A stretch of DNA of 64,000 nt, from positions 82,312 to 146,311 of the forward strand of contig JASJOG010000484.1 of the NCBI GenBank assembly GCA_030142905.1. The letters are read 5' to 3'. A model generated the notes under the pieces. That model made no database searches, had not been told where the DNA came from, and was given only the letters and a program-made list of their open reading frames with translations. The stretch is from Heliopora coerulea. Taxonomy: Eukaryota; Cnidaria; Anthozoa; Scleralcyonacea; Helioporidae. Both the position numbers and the translations under genes were made by a program. Within the stretch, counting starts at the first letter, position 1. Every line of letters begins with the position of its first letter. This document shows, one piece after another, positions 18,490 through 30,940 of the stretch.

Positions 18490-20275
18490 TCTCGTATTTC
18501 ACCTCGATATCATACTTCTGGAGGCGGATCATCATTCCTTGCAGCCTCTTCGGTGCTCGATGAAGTGGTTTCTTCAAAATGCTTTCGAGAGGTTTGTGAT
18601 CGCTGTAGACAGTAACTTTTCTGCCAAATGTATAATCGTTAAACTTTTTTACCCCATAAACAATTGCCAACATCTCCTTTTCTATCTGCGCGTGCCGTGT
18701 TTCCGTTTCAGATAGTGTTCTGCTGGCATACACAATGGGATGACCGCTCTGCATCAGAGTCACGCCCAAACCAGTTTGGCTGCTGTCGTACTGGATCTCA
18801 AGACTTTCCGACGGTTTGTAGTACGCGAGGACTGGGGTCGTGGCAATAAGACGCTTCACTTCATTCCAGGCTGTCTCGTGCGCTTCTAACCAACACCACA
18901 CCGTCTCTTTGTGCGTTAGGTCGCGCAGGGGGTTCATTACCTCCGACAAATTCGGCAGAAAACGGCTTAGGTAATTTACCATTCCGTTCAATCTTGAGAC
19001 TTCTTCAGCACTGGTAGGTCGTGGCATGGCCATAATCGCCTTCACCTTCCCTGGGTCGACTTTCAAACCTTCCCTGTTAAGAAGATGACCATGAAACGAG
19101 ACTTCTTTACATTTGAATTCCAACTTGTCCTTAGTCAACTTAATATTCTTCTGCTTGAACCGTTCCAGGAGCTTCTCAAAGTTTTGATCATGCTCTTCGT
19201 CACTAGCGCCGTAAACGAGCACATCATCTGCGATGCACTTTACTCCCTCGAGTCCAAGCAGCTCTTGGTTGAGGCGTTTCTGAAATATCTCACTGGAAAC
19301 GTTTAAACCAAAGGGCAAACGCAGCCACCGAAATCTTCCGTATGGAGTAGCAAATGTTGTCAACTTACTTGATTCCTCGTCCAATTCTAGGTGCCAGAAC
19401 GCAGATGCCAGATCGACTTTGGAAAATGCACGAGCCTCTGACAAATCAGGAAGCAAATCATCCACGACAGGGATTTGATATCTTTCTCTCTTCAAGGCTT
19501 CATTTAAAGGTTTTGGATCTATACATACACGCAGCGCCCCGGATTTCTTCATGGCAACGACAATTTGACTCACCCACTCGGTCGATTCATCAACAGGTGC
19601 GATAACATTCAGCTTTTCCAATCGTCGCACTCCACTCTGAATCGCTCTCTCACTGACACAGGGATTTTTTTTTGCTGGAAGTATAACTGGGCTGTAATTC
19701 GGATCCACTTCTAGATTAACTGTTCCTGGAAGTTTTCCTAAATCATTGCTAAAGACCTCTGCATACTTGTCAACCACATCTGTTGCCTTGCAAGACACAG
19801 CGCTGATAAAATTCTCTTTGTGAATTGTTAATAGCTTCATTTTTTTCGTAGTCTTCAAACCTAACAAAGGTGTCAGGTCATCATTCTTGACGATCAAAAA
19901 CTTAACATCATATTTTCTCTGATTTCTTAAGTTGACCACCGGAACAACACACGTCCCCATCAGCTTCACTTTGCTACTGTTCCACATCACCAACGTCCTG
20001 TCACACGCAGAGATTTTCGCCTTTTTCATATACTTACATGGAAGTATGTTTGCACTGGCGCCGCAGTCCACTTTAAAATCTACCTGAACGTCATTGACCA
20101 ACATCTTTGCAAATACAGCTTTCTCTCTCATTGCTTGAATCCTTACAACACTAATTTCCTGTTCACTTTCAACAGCATAGATCGCTGATCTTCGACATTT
20201 CTTCGCGAAATGATTCTTTCTTTTACATTTATTGAAGGTTTTCCCCCAGGCTGGACACTTCCGCTTATCTGGCAC
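18484..20275 (-). pseudogene. Gypsy pol: zinc knuckle, protease, reverse transcriptase, RNase H
   Basis: Order from the N-terminus (20275 downwards): a C-x-C-H-C knuckle-like KCRRxN-HFAKKC, protease with DCGASANI (Asp-Cys-Gly in place of Asp-Ser-Gly), RT with VCIDPKPLNEAL, SKVDLASAFWHLEL (catalytic Asp), LPFGLNVSSEIFQ and ADDVLVYG (YxDD-type), then RNase H with IQYDSSQTGLG, EKEMLAIVYG and YSDHKPLE. Intact up to EVKYEKS, where the LINE tail is inserted. It copies element RNA into DNA. The last residues of the nominal ORF come from the insert and are not native. Confidence 0.9.
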
Positions 20276-20526
20276 GTGGTCAAACCCGCAAAATTTACCC
20301 GCTATTTTTTTTCGACCGACTTTATTTTCCTTTCTTCGTCCCCTGACTCTTCCGACTCTGATTCTTTATTCTGTTGCTTTCTTTGTGTTTTAATTTTGTT
20401 AGCATATTCATTAGACGTTGCACTCATTGACTACATTTGCATTTCGGTAATCTCTTCGCTACGACACGTGTCAATGCATTTGTTTAGTGTCAAATCTCGC
20501 ATCTTAAGCAGCTTCTTTGTTGTTTG

Positions 20527-21024
20527 CTAATTTTTTATCCCTAACACAATACGATTCCGTATAAGACTATCCCGTAAACAGTCGCAGAAGTTACATGTTT
20601 TCGCCAACGTCTTTAATTCAGCCATGTAGCTATCGACTGTTTCGTCTTGTAATTTGTCACGCTTGTTAAACACATATCGCTCGATTGTCTCGTTAACTTC
20701 CCCTATACAATGAGCTTCAAGTTTCGCCATTACCACTTTCCAGTCGTTTGAGTTTTTTTCTGGGCTGTATCCGAACGTTTTTATGACTTTTAGGTCTTCA
20801 TCTCCGACTGAGTGCCTAAACATTACCAATTGAAATTGGGAACTCTCATTTTGTAGACGCAAAATTATGAAATAGTTGTTGTATTTTTCTTTCCAAATCT
20901 TAAAATTTTCCGCCGCTTCGCTGCTGTTCCTTAAGTCTAGCGGCTGTGGAGGCGCGATATTATTACTAAAATGCACGACAGGCTGCCCGACAGCTTGTTC
21001 TGTTGATCCGGCTTCGTTATCCAT
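20527..21024 (-). CDS. Gypsy gag (capsid region)
   Basis: A 165-residue frame starting about 28 bases inside the 5' LTR end. It carries the retrotransposon gag pattern WKEKYNNYFII ... RHSVGDEDLKV ... YVFNKRDKLQDETVDSYMAELKTLAKTCNF ... LIRNRIVLGI, typical of Gypsy capsids. The zinc-knuckle lies in the next frame at the start of pol. About 250 bases between the frames are broken by stops. Confidence 0.85.
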   Translation of the reverse strand: MDNEAGSTEQAVGQPVVHFSNNIAPPQPLDLRNSSEAAENFKIWKEKYNNYFIILRLQNESSQFQLVMFRHSVGDEDLKVIKTFGYSPEKNSNDWKVVMAKLEAHCIGEVNETIERYVFNKRDKLQDETVDSYMAELKTLAKTCNFCDCLRDSLIRNRIVLGIKN

Positions 21025-21051
21025 GCTGCTATTTCTTCACGCTGCCACTAT

Positions 21052-21617
21052 TTTATAACAGCATCGTCTAATCTTGATAAGTACTTGTATTTTTCTAACT
21101 CGTAAACAGATTATAAATTGCATTTATATAGCCTAACTAAACTAATTAACATTTCACAAACCCTAAAGAGTATCAGACAATATTAATACACCGTGTTTTG
21201 ACACTCCCGCATACCGTTGAGTCGACGTCATCAGTTTTCTTGTGGCTATAAAAGCAGGGGATTTGTTTCTTTAGTTAGCAGACGTGTAGCACTTGATAAG
21301 TGGTCTGCCGAAATGCATCTTGCTCTTTTCTAATTCTTTAGGCCTACTCTTTACGTAGTATTTTACCTCTTTAAGTTCCATACAGTTGTTTTAAGAACTA
21401 AACGGTCTAACAGTCTTTGGTAACTATGAATACCTCTTTAGTGCGTATATTTCATTTTTATTTTCTCTTATTTTATCTTAAACTACCAATTACTATGGTA
21501 TCAACGTATTTGAAACAGTGTTTAAATATGCAATACAGTCTAAAACATATGCGGAGGTAAGTATTTTCTTTCCGAATTAATTTTAAATGTTCATGGTGTA
21601 AATGAATGCCGTTGTCG
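21052..21617 (-). repeat. Gypsy 5' LTR
   Basis: Sits directly in front of gag on the minus strand. The junction reads 'tataaaatagtggcagcg' on that strand; I do not recognise the tRNA primer. It contains a TATA-like 'tatataaa' near 21127 on the minus strand and a plus-strand 'tataaaag' near 21251. Confidence 0.85.
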
Positions 21618-21939
21618 TAATTGAGAGTGTTTAATCAACGAACAATTCTCATGCCTCCAAAATACGATTATAAGTCCAATTTCCATTCGCACATAAGATC
21701 TTAGTCGACTCCCACAAAGTATAGTGGCCGTAATGTCAACAATGTTCTGCTAGGACCGAATTTAGGGGCTGTTTTTTTCAATTGCCATTTGATGTTCTCT
21801 CGCTCTGGAACCGAGTTATCGCTCTGTTTACCCAGCATAACTCTTCTGAAAGTCTTCGCACGATATGCAATAAAAGTATTTTTGATTTTGATTTCTTATT
21901 GTACTGAGGTCGTACTTAAACCTCATCAAATTATTTTGA

Positions 21940-22295
21940 ATTTATTTCAATTCTCAATGAAAAAGCGTTCGTGTTCCAACTGCCAAGATCCAGTTCATTA
22001 TTCCGTTTATTCAATATCATATGAAGGTTTTGAGAAGCGATATATTGGGGAGACCAAGCGATAACTCGGTTCGAAGGTGAGAAACATCAAAAAGCAGTTG
22101 AAAAAAGCAGCCAAAAAGCCAGCACAGGCCGAACACTGTTTACGTTCGGGTCACTCCATCTCCTGGGGGTCAACTAAATTCTTACTCGCGAATGGAAATT
22201 GGAGCAATAATCGTGTTTTTGAAGCCTGGGAAGTTAGTTTTTGTAGAGTCAATACACTCAACCGGGACAATGACATTCATTTACGTTGTGAATAA
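21940..22295 (+). pseudogene. GIY-YIG endonuclease fragment of a different PLE subfamily
   Basis: Reads CSNCQDPVHYSVYSISYEG then KRYIGETKR, the GIY and YIG strands, a stop, and then a second frame with AEHCLRSGHSISWG and NRVFEAWEVSFC, the usual PLE endonuclease tail. It differs clearly from the copies at 2180 and 10859. A stop at about 22062 and a frame change disable it. Confidence 0.65.
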
Positions 22296-22473
22296 GTAAA
22301 TTTAATTCTGAAAGAAAAAATGTGATTAGCGTGTGTTTATATATCTGTGCTTTTTAAGTATTTTATCAGTTCACTTTAAAGAGACTACTGTTTTGGCCTC
22401 AACGTCGGGACAACTTTTATTGTAGATTTATATCTTGATAATTAATACTATAGCTTTGATTGAAAACTTTATT

Positions 22474-22514
22474 TGCGACATGTTTAGGAATGTGCTAATT
22501 CCCTCATCAAGCAA
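22474..22514 (-). ncRNA. Hammerhead-like motif, PLE left end (minus strand)
   Basis: On the minus strand: CTTGATGA, stem ggaat/attcc, then AAAACATGTC. It differs from a consensus hammerhead by one inserted T and G to A in GAAA. Mirror copy at 24848-24885. Confidence 0.45.
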
Positions 22515-23058
22515 TTTACATTAAAATCATTGCAATGACAGTTGAATGAAATTTTATGACGCTAAATTGGATCTTAAGAAATACAAAATCCTCAAAATTT
22601 AAAGAAAAACTAAAACACAGTAATAGTGAAACGTGAGAAAGGAAACGATGTTGTGATACTCGACAGAAAGCGATATGTTGAGGGGATTCACAAAATTATT
22701 GATGATTATTCTAAATCAAACAACTGGACAAAGACCCTACGCTGTTTAGAAAAGGACAACTCGAAAGATTTCTCCGAAAACTGAATAAACAGCAAACTCT
22801 CACTGATAAAGTCTAAAACGCCATTAACCCAAAGGTATCTAAGCCTGCCAGAATTTACAAACTACCTAAGTTGCATAAACCTTCTGACGACCCTCACACG
22901 CCACCTCTTCGTCCTATCATTTCCTCGATTGGGGAGCCTTGAATAATAATTTCGCAACATATCTTACTCCATTTATACGACAAAAATACTGCATAAGCGA
23001 CTAGTTTTCATTCGTGCACTAGATCAAGAACCTCAATTCCAACATAAAATTCTTCTTT

Positions 23059-23233
23059 AGAAATGTGAGCTTGGATATATGTTGAGAGAGATGAACGACC
23101 ATCAAGCTCCATACTCAGAAAAACGATTTTTCTGGTTCGATCCCCGACTTGGGCTCAGAAATCGTTTTTCTGAATAAGGAGCTTCGTGATCGTTCATCTA
23201 TCTCAACAGATATCCAAGTTCACATTTCTAAAT
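23059..23233. mobile_element. tRNA-cored fold-back repeat, copy 1
   Basis: Arms of about 70 bases (23059-23133 and 23163-23233) are inverted copies reading 'gatgaacgacc..caagct' and 'ctcagaaaaacga'. The short centre 'ggttcgatccccgac' is a B-box-like tRNA element. Inserted in the PLE RT. Confidence 0.75.
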
Positions 23234-23319
23234 CTAAAATTGCATCAGTCATTAGCAATATATAGTGACTTCGGCTTAGGTCGCACATATATGTCGAACT
23301 TGCACCTTAGCCCGCCATC

Positions 23320-23447
23320 TAAGTCTTGGTAGCTCAATGGTTAGAGAGTCTCACCGGTCATCAGAAGGTTGCGGGTTCGATTCACGTCTGGGGCTCAGAA
23401 ATCGTTTTTCTTAGTATGGAGCTTGATGATCGTTCATCTATCTCAAT
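23320..23447 (+). mobile_element. tRNA-derived SINE-like half of the fold-back family
   Basis: Contains 'tggtagctcaatggttag' (A box) and 'gcgggttcgattcac' (B box) with tRNA-like spacing, then the same arm as copy 1 ('ctcagaaatcgtttttc' to 'gatcgttcatctatctca'). Only one arm is present. Confidence 0.7.
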
Positions 23448-24690
23448 AAAATTCGTAATATCACTTGATGTTTGCAGCTTGTTGGCCAACATTTCACTGG
23501 ACGAAGCCATCGAGTTAGCAGTTGACTTTATTATCGACAACATCTTGAATATTAACCGCGTTGATCTGAAGAAACTTTTCTCCTTTACAACATCACGTAC
23601 CCATTTTTGATTCAATGGTAATTTATACGACCAAATAGATTGTGTGGGAATGGGGTCACCTCTTGCACCCGTACTTGTAAGTCTATTTGTGAGTCATCAT
23701 TAGCAAGACTGGCTTCCACAATATGGATATAAGAGGCCGGAATATTATCGACGATATGTCTATGACACCTTTTGCTTATTCGAAATGAACAAGACGCGAA
23801 TAACTTTTTTGAATATCTTAACACTCGACAGCCTTGCATTACGTTCACCATGGAAACTTAAGCTGAAGGAAAATTGCCTTATTTAGATGTTTTAATAGCT
23901 AAACAAACTGGTAGCTCTTTTTAAACCTCTATTTACCAGAAGTCGACATGTACGGGACTTCTAACGAATTTTTACAGTTTTAATGCATTCTCTTACCAAA
24001 TTGGATTAATAAAAACTCCTGTTGACGGAGCATTTAAGATCAACAACAACTGGCGAGGTTTTCAAAATGATTTTGCAAAACTCACTCCAACTCCAACAAA
24101 AAAACCGATTTCCGCAATATCTAATAAACAGAATCAAAAAATCCTATTTAAGAAAAACTAATAAGCCATCTGTTGCATCCTCTAATAGGAATGAAACGAC
24201 GACTAACAGAACGTATTTTAAGTTACCATACATTGGAACATACTCATCAATAACTCAAAAAAAAACCTACGAAACATAATTCACAGCTACTGCAACAATA
24301 CCTATATAAAACTTGTCTTTTCGGCTTTCAAAAGAAGTAAATTGTTCTGCAGCAACGACAAAGTTCCAAATTCCTGGAAGTTTCATGTTATGTAATTATT
24401 TGAATGCAGGGGTTGTAAAGCACGTTACATAGGAGAAACCAACAGTCACCTTCAAACAAGAATTAATGAGCACCTTCAAGTAGACACGAACTCTCAAATA
24501 TTAAAACATCTTAAAACCTCGGATAATTGTAGAAATCTCTGTAACTGTACTTAAATTGAAACTTAAATTGAAAGAAGAACACTGCATTTTACATAACAAA
24601 CCAGAGCTCAACTAACAACAAGATCGTGTCATCTTAAACCTTTTTATAATCTTTGTAAATAAATTCCATTAGCTTATACAAATTATGATT

Positions 24691-24728
24691 TACATGTAAC
24701 ATTTCACCTCAGTGAAATGTTACATGTA
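24691..24728. repeat. Perfect short hairpin
   Basis: 17-base arms 'tacatgtaacatttcac' and the inverted copy, separated by four bases. It lies between the PLE endonuclease remnant and its right inverted end. Confidence 0.9.
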
Positions 24729-24847
24729 ATTGATCATGTAATCTTAATCCTTATTAATTGGACATACATTACGCTGTAGCTGACGCAAACCAATTTGGCG
24801 CCATCAAAGATCATTCAACTGTCATTACACCGACCTTAATGCAAATT

Positions 24848-24885
24848 GCTTAATGAAGGAATAACCATATTCTGAAACATGTCGC
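24848..24885 (+). ncRNA. Hammerhead-like motif, PLE right end
   Basis: cttaATGA, stem ggaata/tattct, GAAACATGTC: stem III has two pairs (AC/GT) and the predicted cut follows GTC. The CUGAUGA strand is decayed. Confidence 0.45.
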
Positions 24886-25249
24886 AAATACAGTTTTCAA
24901 TCAAAACTCTGGTGTTTATTCTCAAAATATCATGCCAATTCACATTAAAAGCATTCATATCTATATTTAACCAGTGTTCCAATTTTATTTTTTATGACTA
25001 CAAATTCGCCTGGTTAGAAGTCTATTTATAAATACAGTAATCTTTTTTCTGATGAAAAGTTTACAGTGTGTATTAATAGTTTAATTTAGACTCAAAGTAG
25101 CCATTCACTATTCAATTTTAGTGTAGATAATAGCAGATGACTGTTATCTTTGAGAAAACTAAATCACGAGTCCGTTCCCCGAATTGTTATCATCCGCTTT
25201 TTGACAAAGAAAAAAAGGTAACGTCTTGAATTAAAGAGATTTTGGCATG

Positions 25250-25920
25250 GGAAACTGCCTATCAACTATGCCCCCAAGGCTCAATTATTGCTCATTTGTA
25301 TGGCCTTCCGAAGATGCATGAGAAAAACTTAGAAATACATCGAACATTTTCCTCTACAAACACGTAAAATTATAAGCTGGCAAAGTGGTTAGATAAAACG
25401 CTGAAGCCGTTAGAGATTAATGAATATTTTATCGATGACATTTTGGTCTTTGCCGAGGACATATAAAACACAAGCAATTGGTGCTTCAAACCCTATCAAA
25501 CCCTAAATACTCCTCAAACGTCATTCGCCTTTTAAATGGAATTGCAACATGAAGCAAAGGTGCGGTTTTTGAGTATCTTCTACACCAAATATGGACAGCC
25601 ATTCTCAATGCAAATCCATAGAAAGTCAACGAATACTAGCCTCGCTTTACATTACCGAAACAATGTCCATCAACGGTACTAGGCAACGTTACTTAAGACC
25701 ATGTTTTGCAATTCGAAACGACTTTTCTCAAAGTTAGTGCCCTTCCAAGAGGGCTGTAAAATATTTATACGATCTTCACCAATCTTTAGTATCCAGAAAC
25801 CGTTCATTAGTAGTTTTCGTGAATGCCAAGACAACCTTCACTCATAAAGAGAAAACCTAGACGATCAAAACGTTGCCATCGTTTTCCCTTCAAGGAACAG
25901 GAATCCGTAGACATGTGTAG
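25250..25920 (+). pseudogene. Decayed Penelope-like RT fragment
   Basis: Reads SIIAHLYGLPKMHEKNLEIHR and then KLAKWLDKTLKPLE, matching the conserved PLE blocks (GLPKVHK; KLAKFL). Later pieces (near 25610) read IHRKSTNTSLALHYRN, like the YRKPTxTGLY block. Stops and frame changes throughout. It is probably the source of the hammerhead-like motif at 26480. Confidence 0.6.
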
Positions 25921-26050
25921 AAGGCGGTTATTTTATTTAAGTACTTGTAGTGAAATTGGGAAGTAAATCGAGACCCATATTTAGAAGCGGAAAATTAGTC
26001 GAGAAAGTCAAAGCTTAAAGTTAAACAATCCTTGCTGTTCCAGTGATGCG

Positions 26051-26326
26051 TTGTTTACGAAGTTAAGTCTGATCAGTGTGGTATTGATTACATCGGCTAC
26101 ATGGTCGGCACTTGTATCAGCGCATCGACAGCAAAAGAGATTGGCAATCGAAAAACATGTAACAGTACATAATGACGACACAGGTACTCTGGTAAACAAG
26201 TTCTCCGTCTTTCGAAAATGTGAATGGGCATTCGATTGTTTGGTATGCGAAATTTTTCATGTTAACGATTCACAATGTATGTTAAACTCACAGACGGACT
26301 CCATTAAATGCAAAATGTTTGTTTAA
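26051..26326 (+). pseudogene. Possible secreted-protein exon (unknown family)
   Basis: An open stretch of 91 codons without an ATG; the first plausible start codon is ACG at about 26057. From there KLSLISVVLITSATWSALVSA looks like a signal peptide ending before HRQQKR, followed by a Cys-containing part (CEWAFDCLVCEIF...SQCMLNS). A splice-acceptor-like 'ttgctgttccag' precedes it. The family is not recognised. It may be a decayed gene copy or chance. Confidence 0.22.
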
Positions 26327-26479
26327 ATTTATTCAAAAATCTTTCGAGCTCTATTTGCATAGTTTACTTTCACAGTTCTTTCGTACCCAGCTATAGATGA
26401 GTTTTTAGCATTGATTAACTTTTGTAATTTCTATGAGTGTCATATGTTAGACTAGAATAATTTTAGTTTGTTTCTTTGC

Positions 26480-26522
26480 TTGACAATGATGTCAAGATGA
26501 AATCGAAACGTGGCTTTCTATC
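26480..26522 (+). ncRNA. Hammerhead-like motif, third PLE type
   Basis: 'caatgatgtc' pairs with 'gaaatc' and is followed by GAAACGTGGC, resembling stem II, the GAAA strand and a short stem III. Core bases are decayed. Confidence 0.3.
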
Positions 26523-26529
26523 GCTGAGT

Positions 26530-29500
26530 TTTCTTATTAAAGGTTTGAGTGGAAGATTGCTTATCGGCTGTATTATATTTTATTGATTTGATTTTAACTG
26601 TGTTTTGGCTTATTGTGTATTGTTGATTATTATGTATTTTGGGGATTTAATTTTAAGTTTGCGATAGTAAGTTTTCCAAATAGAAAACGAATAGTGCTGA
26701 TAATGTTCATATACTCAAGTTATCTATTCAAGGTGCACAACTGCTGGTTACGGAAACCTTTTCCTGGATGTAAACTTACTTAGTGTTTGGCAAATTTTCA
26801 ATTGCTTTCCCACTGGTGTTTTAAAATTTGAGTATTTTAAAGGAAATACAGTCTACATGGGTATGTCATATCTTTTTTACTTTTAATTGTTGCCTTTGAA
26901 GTTGGCTCAAAGACCTTCGAATAATGACACAGACATTGTTCCAGAGCAGAGCATTTAGGTATGATTATGGTTATTGCATGCAAGAAAAGAGTTCGAAGAT
27001 CATGATTAAGTGGTACGTCCCCAATGCTTCTGTGTCATGTGATGTGCTGTAGAAATTTTTAATGGGAAATTGCACAAAATGATTTTATCATCACCTTCTT
27101 TAGTTTAATGGACGTAGATTGATCAAGAACACGAGCAAAATGTGTGAAGGTTTCTCTTGAGTGCAATGAAATTAACGGACAGCTTGCAAATCAAAACCCT
27201 TACTGTATGCTATTATCCAGAAATTAAAATGATAAGGAGAGATTACATGAAGGACTTCATTTTAAAGATAACAAACAAACAGAAACACGATGGGGAATGT
27301 TTGAAGTGCATGTGCGGAAAACAGTCACTTTTTCTTTCTCGAAATTTGTCTGGCAGAGAGCATTAATATTCAAATGAATATTCAAATTAATATTCAAATG
27401 AACTGCGGAGTTACTGTCGTTGTAAACTTCTGTTTCTGACTAAGCCGGAAATTTAACGCAATGTCATTTGAATTTTAACTTAACCAACGAATTTAAGGTG
27501 AAGGAAGTGCGCAGCCATTACTCACTGTCAGAAGGACGTGGTTGCGCCGAGATGATACTGTCTTACGACAATGGACCCATTGACAACGGAGAACGGGTTC
27601 GTTTGCTCGTTTTTTTTTCTATTTCTTGAACGTCTAGGTAATCCTAAGACGTTGTCGCGTCTTGTCTAGGCTTGCGATATTTTAACCCAAAAAAAATCGT
27701 TTTTCAGTGATACAAACTTAACGAACGTTCACATATCGTCGAAAATCACGGAAGCCAGGTTATGGACCAAAATGATCAATGTCATGTCGTTAAAAAGTAC
27801 ATCTAATACAAAATAAAAGACATATAACAGTCACTTTGTCGACAAAGATATTCACCACATTGTCCTTGCTGGGTAATACTTTCAAACGTTCTTCGAACAT
27901 TTATACACATCATTTTAGCACATAAGACCACAGTTTGTGGCCCTTCACACATTTACCTAAGTCGACTCCAATACAACGACTAAACGGCGAACAATAGAAC
28001 CTTTTCTAGCCGTTATATTCTAAAATTCGTCTTTAAGCAAGCAGAAGTGAAAAATGCAAGTAACTTACGTCGCTATACCACCCCTTGTGTGTGTTTTTGA
28101 GAGAAAAACCCTCTCACCGTCGAAATATTCACGAAGATCCAAACTAAATATTTCCGCCACTTTCTTGCTGAAGTTTCGACCGTATCATTGCTACCATATC
28201 GTTCCATTCCATCAACATCGTTATTTGATGGTATTTAGTAATGAGAGGTGGTTTGAGATGAATCTTTTCAGGTACAGGTTTTGTTCTCCCGGGCTGGATT
28301 ATGATATGTTATGAAAAATATAAGTGAATGAATCGAAGATAATTATCGACATAAAAATGATGATAAGAATTACAGCATGGTCTTCCCAACGAGTCTGCTA
28401 ATTTGAAATCACGGTAAACGTCATCATTGCTGCGAGCTTCTTTGCGGACGTAAGCCTCAAAGTGCCAGACGAAGTGAGTTTGAGATTCGGAAAGCATCTC
28501 AAGTATTGCGCTAAATTTACGAAGGTTTTGCATTGTATACTTCTCAAAACATAAACGAATATTCAATTTAGGAAGTCTTTTGTAAATCGGAACGTTTTTG
28601 CCAAAAAGCTCGAAACTTTTTAAAGAAATTGTTTTTTAGCCCAGAATTTCAATTAAAGAGATTAGTGACGCAGGACCAGCTTCTCTTTCACACTTCGTTT
28701 ATTCTCTTTAACCAAGTAAAGCTAAACGTACTGCTCAACCCTTAGAAAACTGTAGATCTCCACATTTTATGTGAGCGTAAATCTTCGTGGCACAAACGAT
28801 GAGATCGAAAAAATTACTCAAAAACAAATCGAGGAAATCTGTTGATCAGGCACCCATCCATAACCTATGACCAAGAGGTGTATCGATATTCATGGCTTCA
28901 GCTTTCATAGAAGACTGTCGGAATTATCACTTTCACGCTTGTTGTCAATGTCTATCTCGAATGTCTGAGCCTTATCATTCGTCAAAAAAATCTACGGAAA
29001 TCCTCTTTTTAGTCTTCTTCATGCCCAGGGAATGTTAAATTGTCATCTACAAGATCTCCTTAGTTCGTTGATATTCATTTTCCGTCACAAGTGTTTGAAA
29101 ATCGCATTCTTCTTCATTGTCTTCAAACATGTTGACCACTCGCGTATTCGTTGGCGTATTTTCAAAATACAGAAGATGACTTCAACGCACACAGCTTGTA
29201 GGAACCGTGTTGTACGAAGCTCCCCGAAGTAACATTTTTAAACTCCTTTTTTGCTGTCTATCTACTTATAGAACCATGCACCCTTTCAGGGCGGATTTTC
29301 TGCTGATGGGTTACCAAATCCAGTGCGAATGACGATGAATTGTCGTTAATGGGTTAAAGTTATGATCAACTGGCAAGAAAGGTACATAGCTTAACTTAAG
29401 CAGTTCCCAGAAAATGATTGTGCCTTAATGAATAGAAATTGGTTGAGTTAGAAAGCAAAACTTTCCGTCAGACAACAAGTTGTGAAGTTTGTTTTTTCAA

Positions 29501-30940
29501 TTATACTTTTATCGATAGTTAACTTCTACTGAGACCACCATACGCTAAGATTTTTGTTTTGAACGTTCACAAATATCTAAGAACTACCAGCCAGTCCCCA
29601 CGATCGATGAAGCAAATGTCTAAACACCTATATTTTAAAATTCACAGAAAAGACAAAAACTATACTTAATAGTGGGGAATAAACGCCCCAAAATGCATTT
29701 TAAATAGAAGCATTACTTTTTATATATACTGTACTTACAAACAAACTTTTACGTGAAAGCCTACGTGCTAGTAATGTTAATGAGAAACAATAAGGCTGAG
29801 AAAATAGCTCACACAATGTTTGATCACAGCATACGTTATTTTGGTCGTGAGAGTAAATTTTTCGAAATTTTTATGCCATATCAAAAAGTTATTGATAAAA
29901 ATGTCGGTTCAAAGCTAGGAAATCTGTAAAGAGAAACTTGACAGGCAAAAGGATAGCCAACAGTTTAAGTGCAAAAAGAATTGCAGTTGTAGGTTTAATG
30001 TGCCAATAGACGAGTCGTCTGTGACACTATAATATCAACATTCTAACGTTCCCGGCGGCGGCACTGACTTGTTCTCATAATCTGGACTATTTCCGCTCAT
30101 TTTAATTTTATGTTGTAAGCTTGTTCTAAATTTTCTAAATTTCTTTCTTCCCTTCAGGGTTTCTTTGCAACTTGTAGCAAGGAAAAAAGTTGAAATTCAC
30201 GTCAGCAGAGGTATTTATTAATACTTTTACTTGTCAAAAACTGTACATCTTTCCCTCCTCCCAGGCCCTCCCAGGTAGACCGATGAGATACGTCTATTTG
30301 CTTGTTGTTTGTGATTTAAGATTCTAGGTAAATTCATCAGTTGTAATTATTAATTTGAGTTTCTTAAAAATGTAAAATGGCATGCAAACATTGCACTTTT
30401 TTTACTCCCAAGTTACAATAAGGACAATTTTTCTTTTAAATTTAAATTTTCGCCTATTTGATAAGCCTTACAACCTATCTACTTGTTTCCTGTTCTGAAG
30501 AGATGTGATTGAATAGTGGGCGAGGAGTGCCTGCAATCTTCTGATCAGCAATATTTTGTGCTAAGTTTTACAAGTCGATTTTATACATACTGTTTGAGAC
30601 GTTAGATTTCGATAGTAGAATATTTACCTGTAGTTTAAATCGTCTCGCGAGGAATATCACTTAACGACTCTCCAAAAATGATTTTAACAACGATTTGACA
30701 ACATCCCATGAACAGTTTCTAATTGATATTTTCTATCTCTAATAATTCGGATCAATAGCAAAAACATGTAACGAGATTCTCAGGATCATTTTCTAAAAAC
30801 ATGTAATCCGTTACATTAAGCACTAATTTAAAACGTATTCAATTAGGAGGATTTTTGGCTCCACGTTGTACCCACTTATGCGATTGAATGAATTTTTCAG
30901 TGTATCTGTTGTATGCTTACCATGAAGTACTGTCGTCTTA
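26530..30940. other. No gene recognised (4.4 kb)
   Basis: AT-rich sequence with only short unsupported ORFs. There is a short tandem of 'attcaaatgaat' words near 27366-27400. A possible small exon bounded by 'cttcag' and 'gtattt' at about 30158-30210 reads VSLQLVARKKVEIHVSR; it is unassigned and weak. Confidence 0.5.

Larger units (their letters stand above)
15841..21617 (-). mobile_element. Gypsy (Ty3) LTR retrotransposon, minus strand, decayed
   Basis: LTR-like direct repeats at 15841-16398 and 21052-21617 flank gag-pol read on the minus strand. Each LTR is about 560 bp and starts 'ttataacagcatcgtctaat' in plus orientation. An extra 128-bp LTR piece (16399-16526) lies between the left LTR and the internal region. 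On the minus strand a TATA-like 'tatataaa' lies about 80 bases from the LTR end; a second TATA-like 'tataaaag' (16035-16042 and its copy near 21251) points the other way. pol has stops and a LINE insertion, so the copy is dead. Confidence 0.9.
22453..24937 (+). mobile_element. Decayed Penelope-like element with inverted terminal repeats
   Basis: 22453-22576 and 24783-24937 are inverted copies ('tgattgaaaac' ... 'gacagttgaatga'), each with a hammerhead-like motif. Between them are RT pieces in several frames: GNDVVILDRKRYVEG and IYKLPKLHKPSD near 22640-22900, then SLDVCSLLANISLDEAIEL from 23462, MGSPLAPVLVSLF near 23650, YYRRYVYDTFCLF near 23740, and an endonuclease remnant near 24400. The RT is cut at about 23055-23447 by two tRNA-cored fold-back repeats. 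Many stops show that it is old. Confidence 0.8.
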
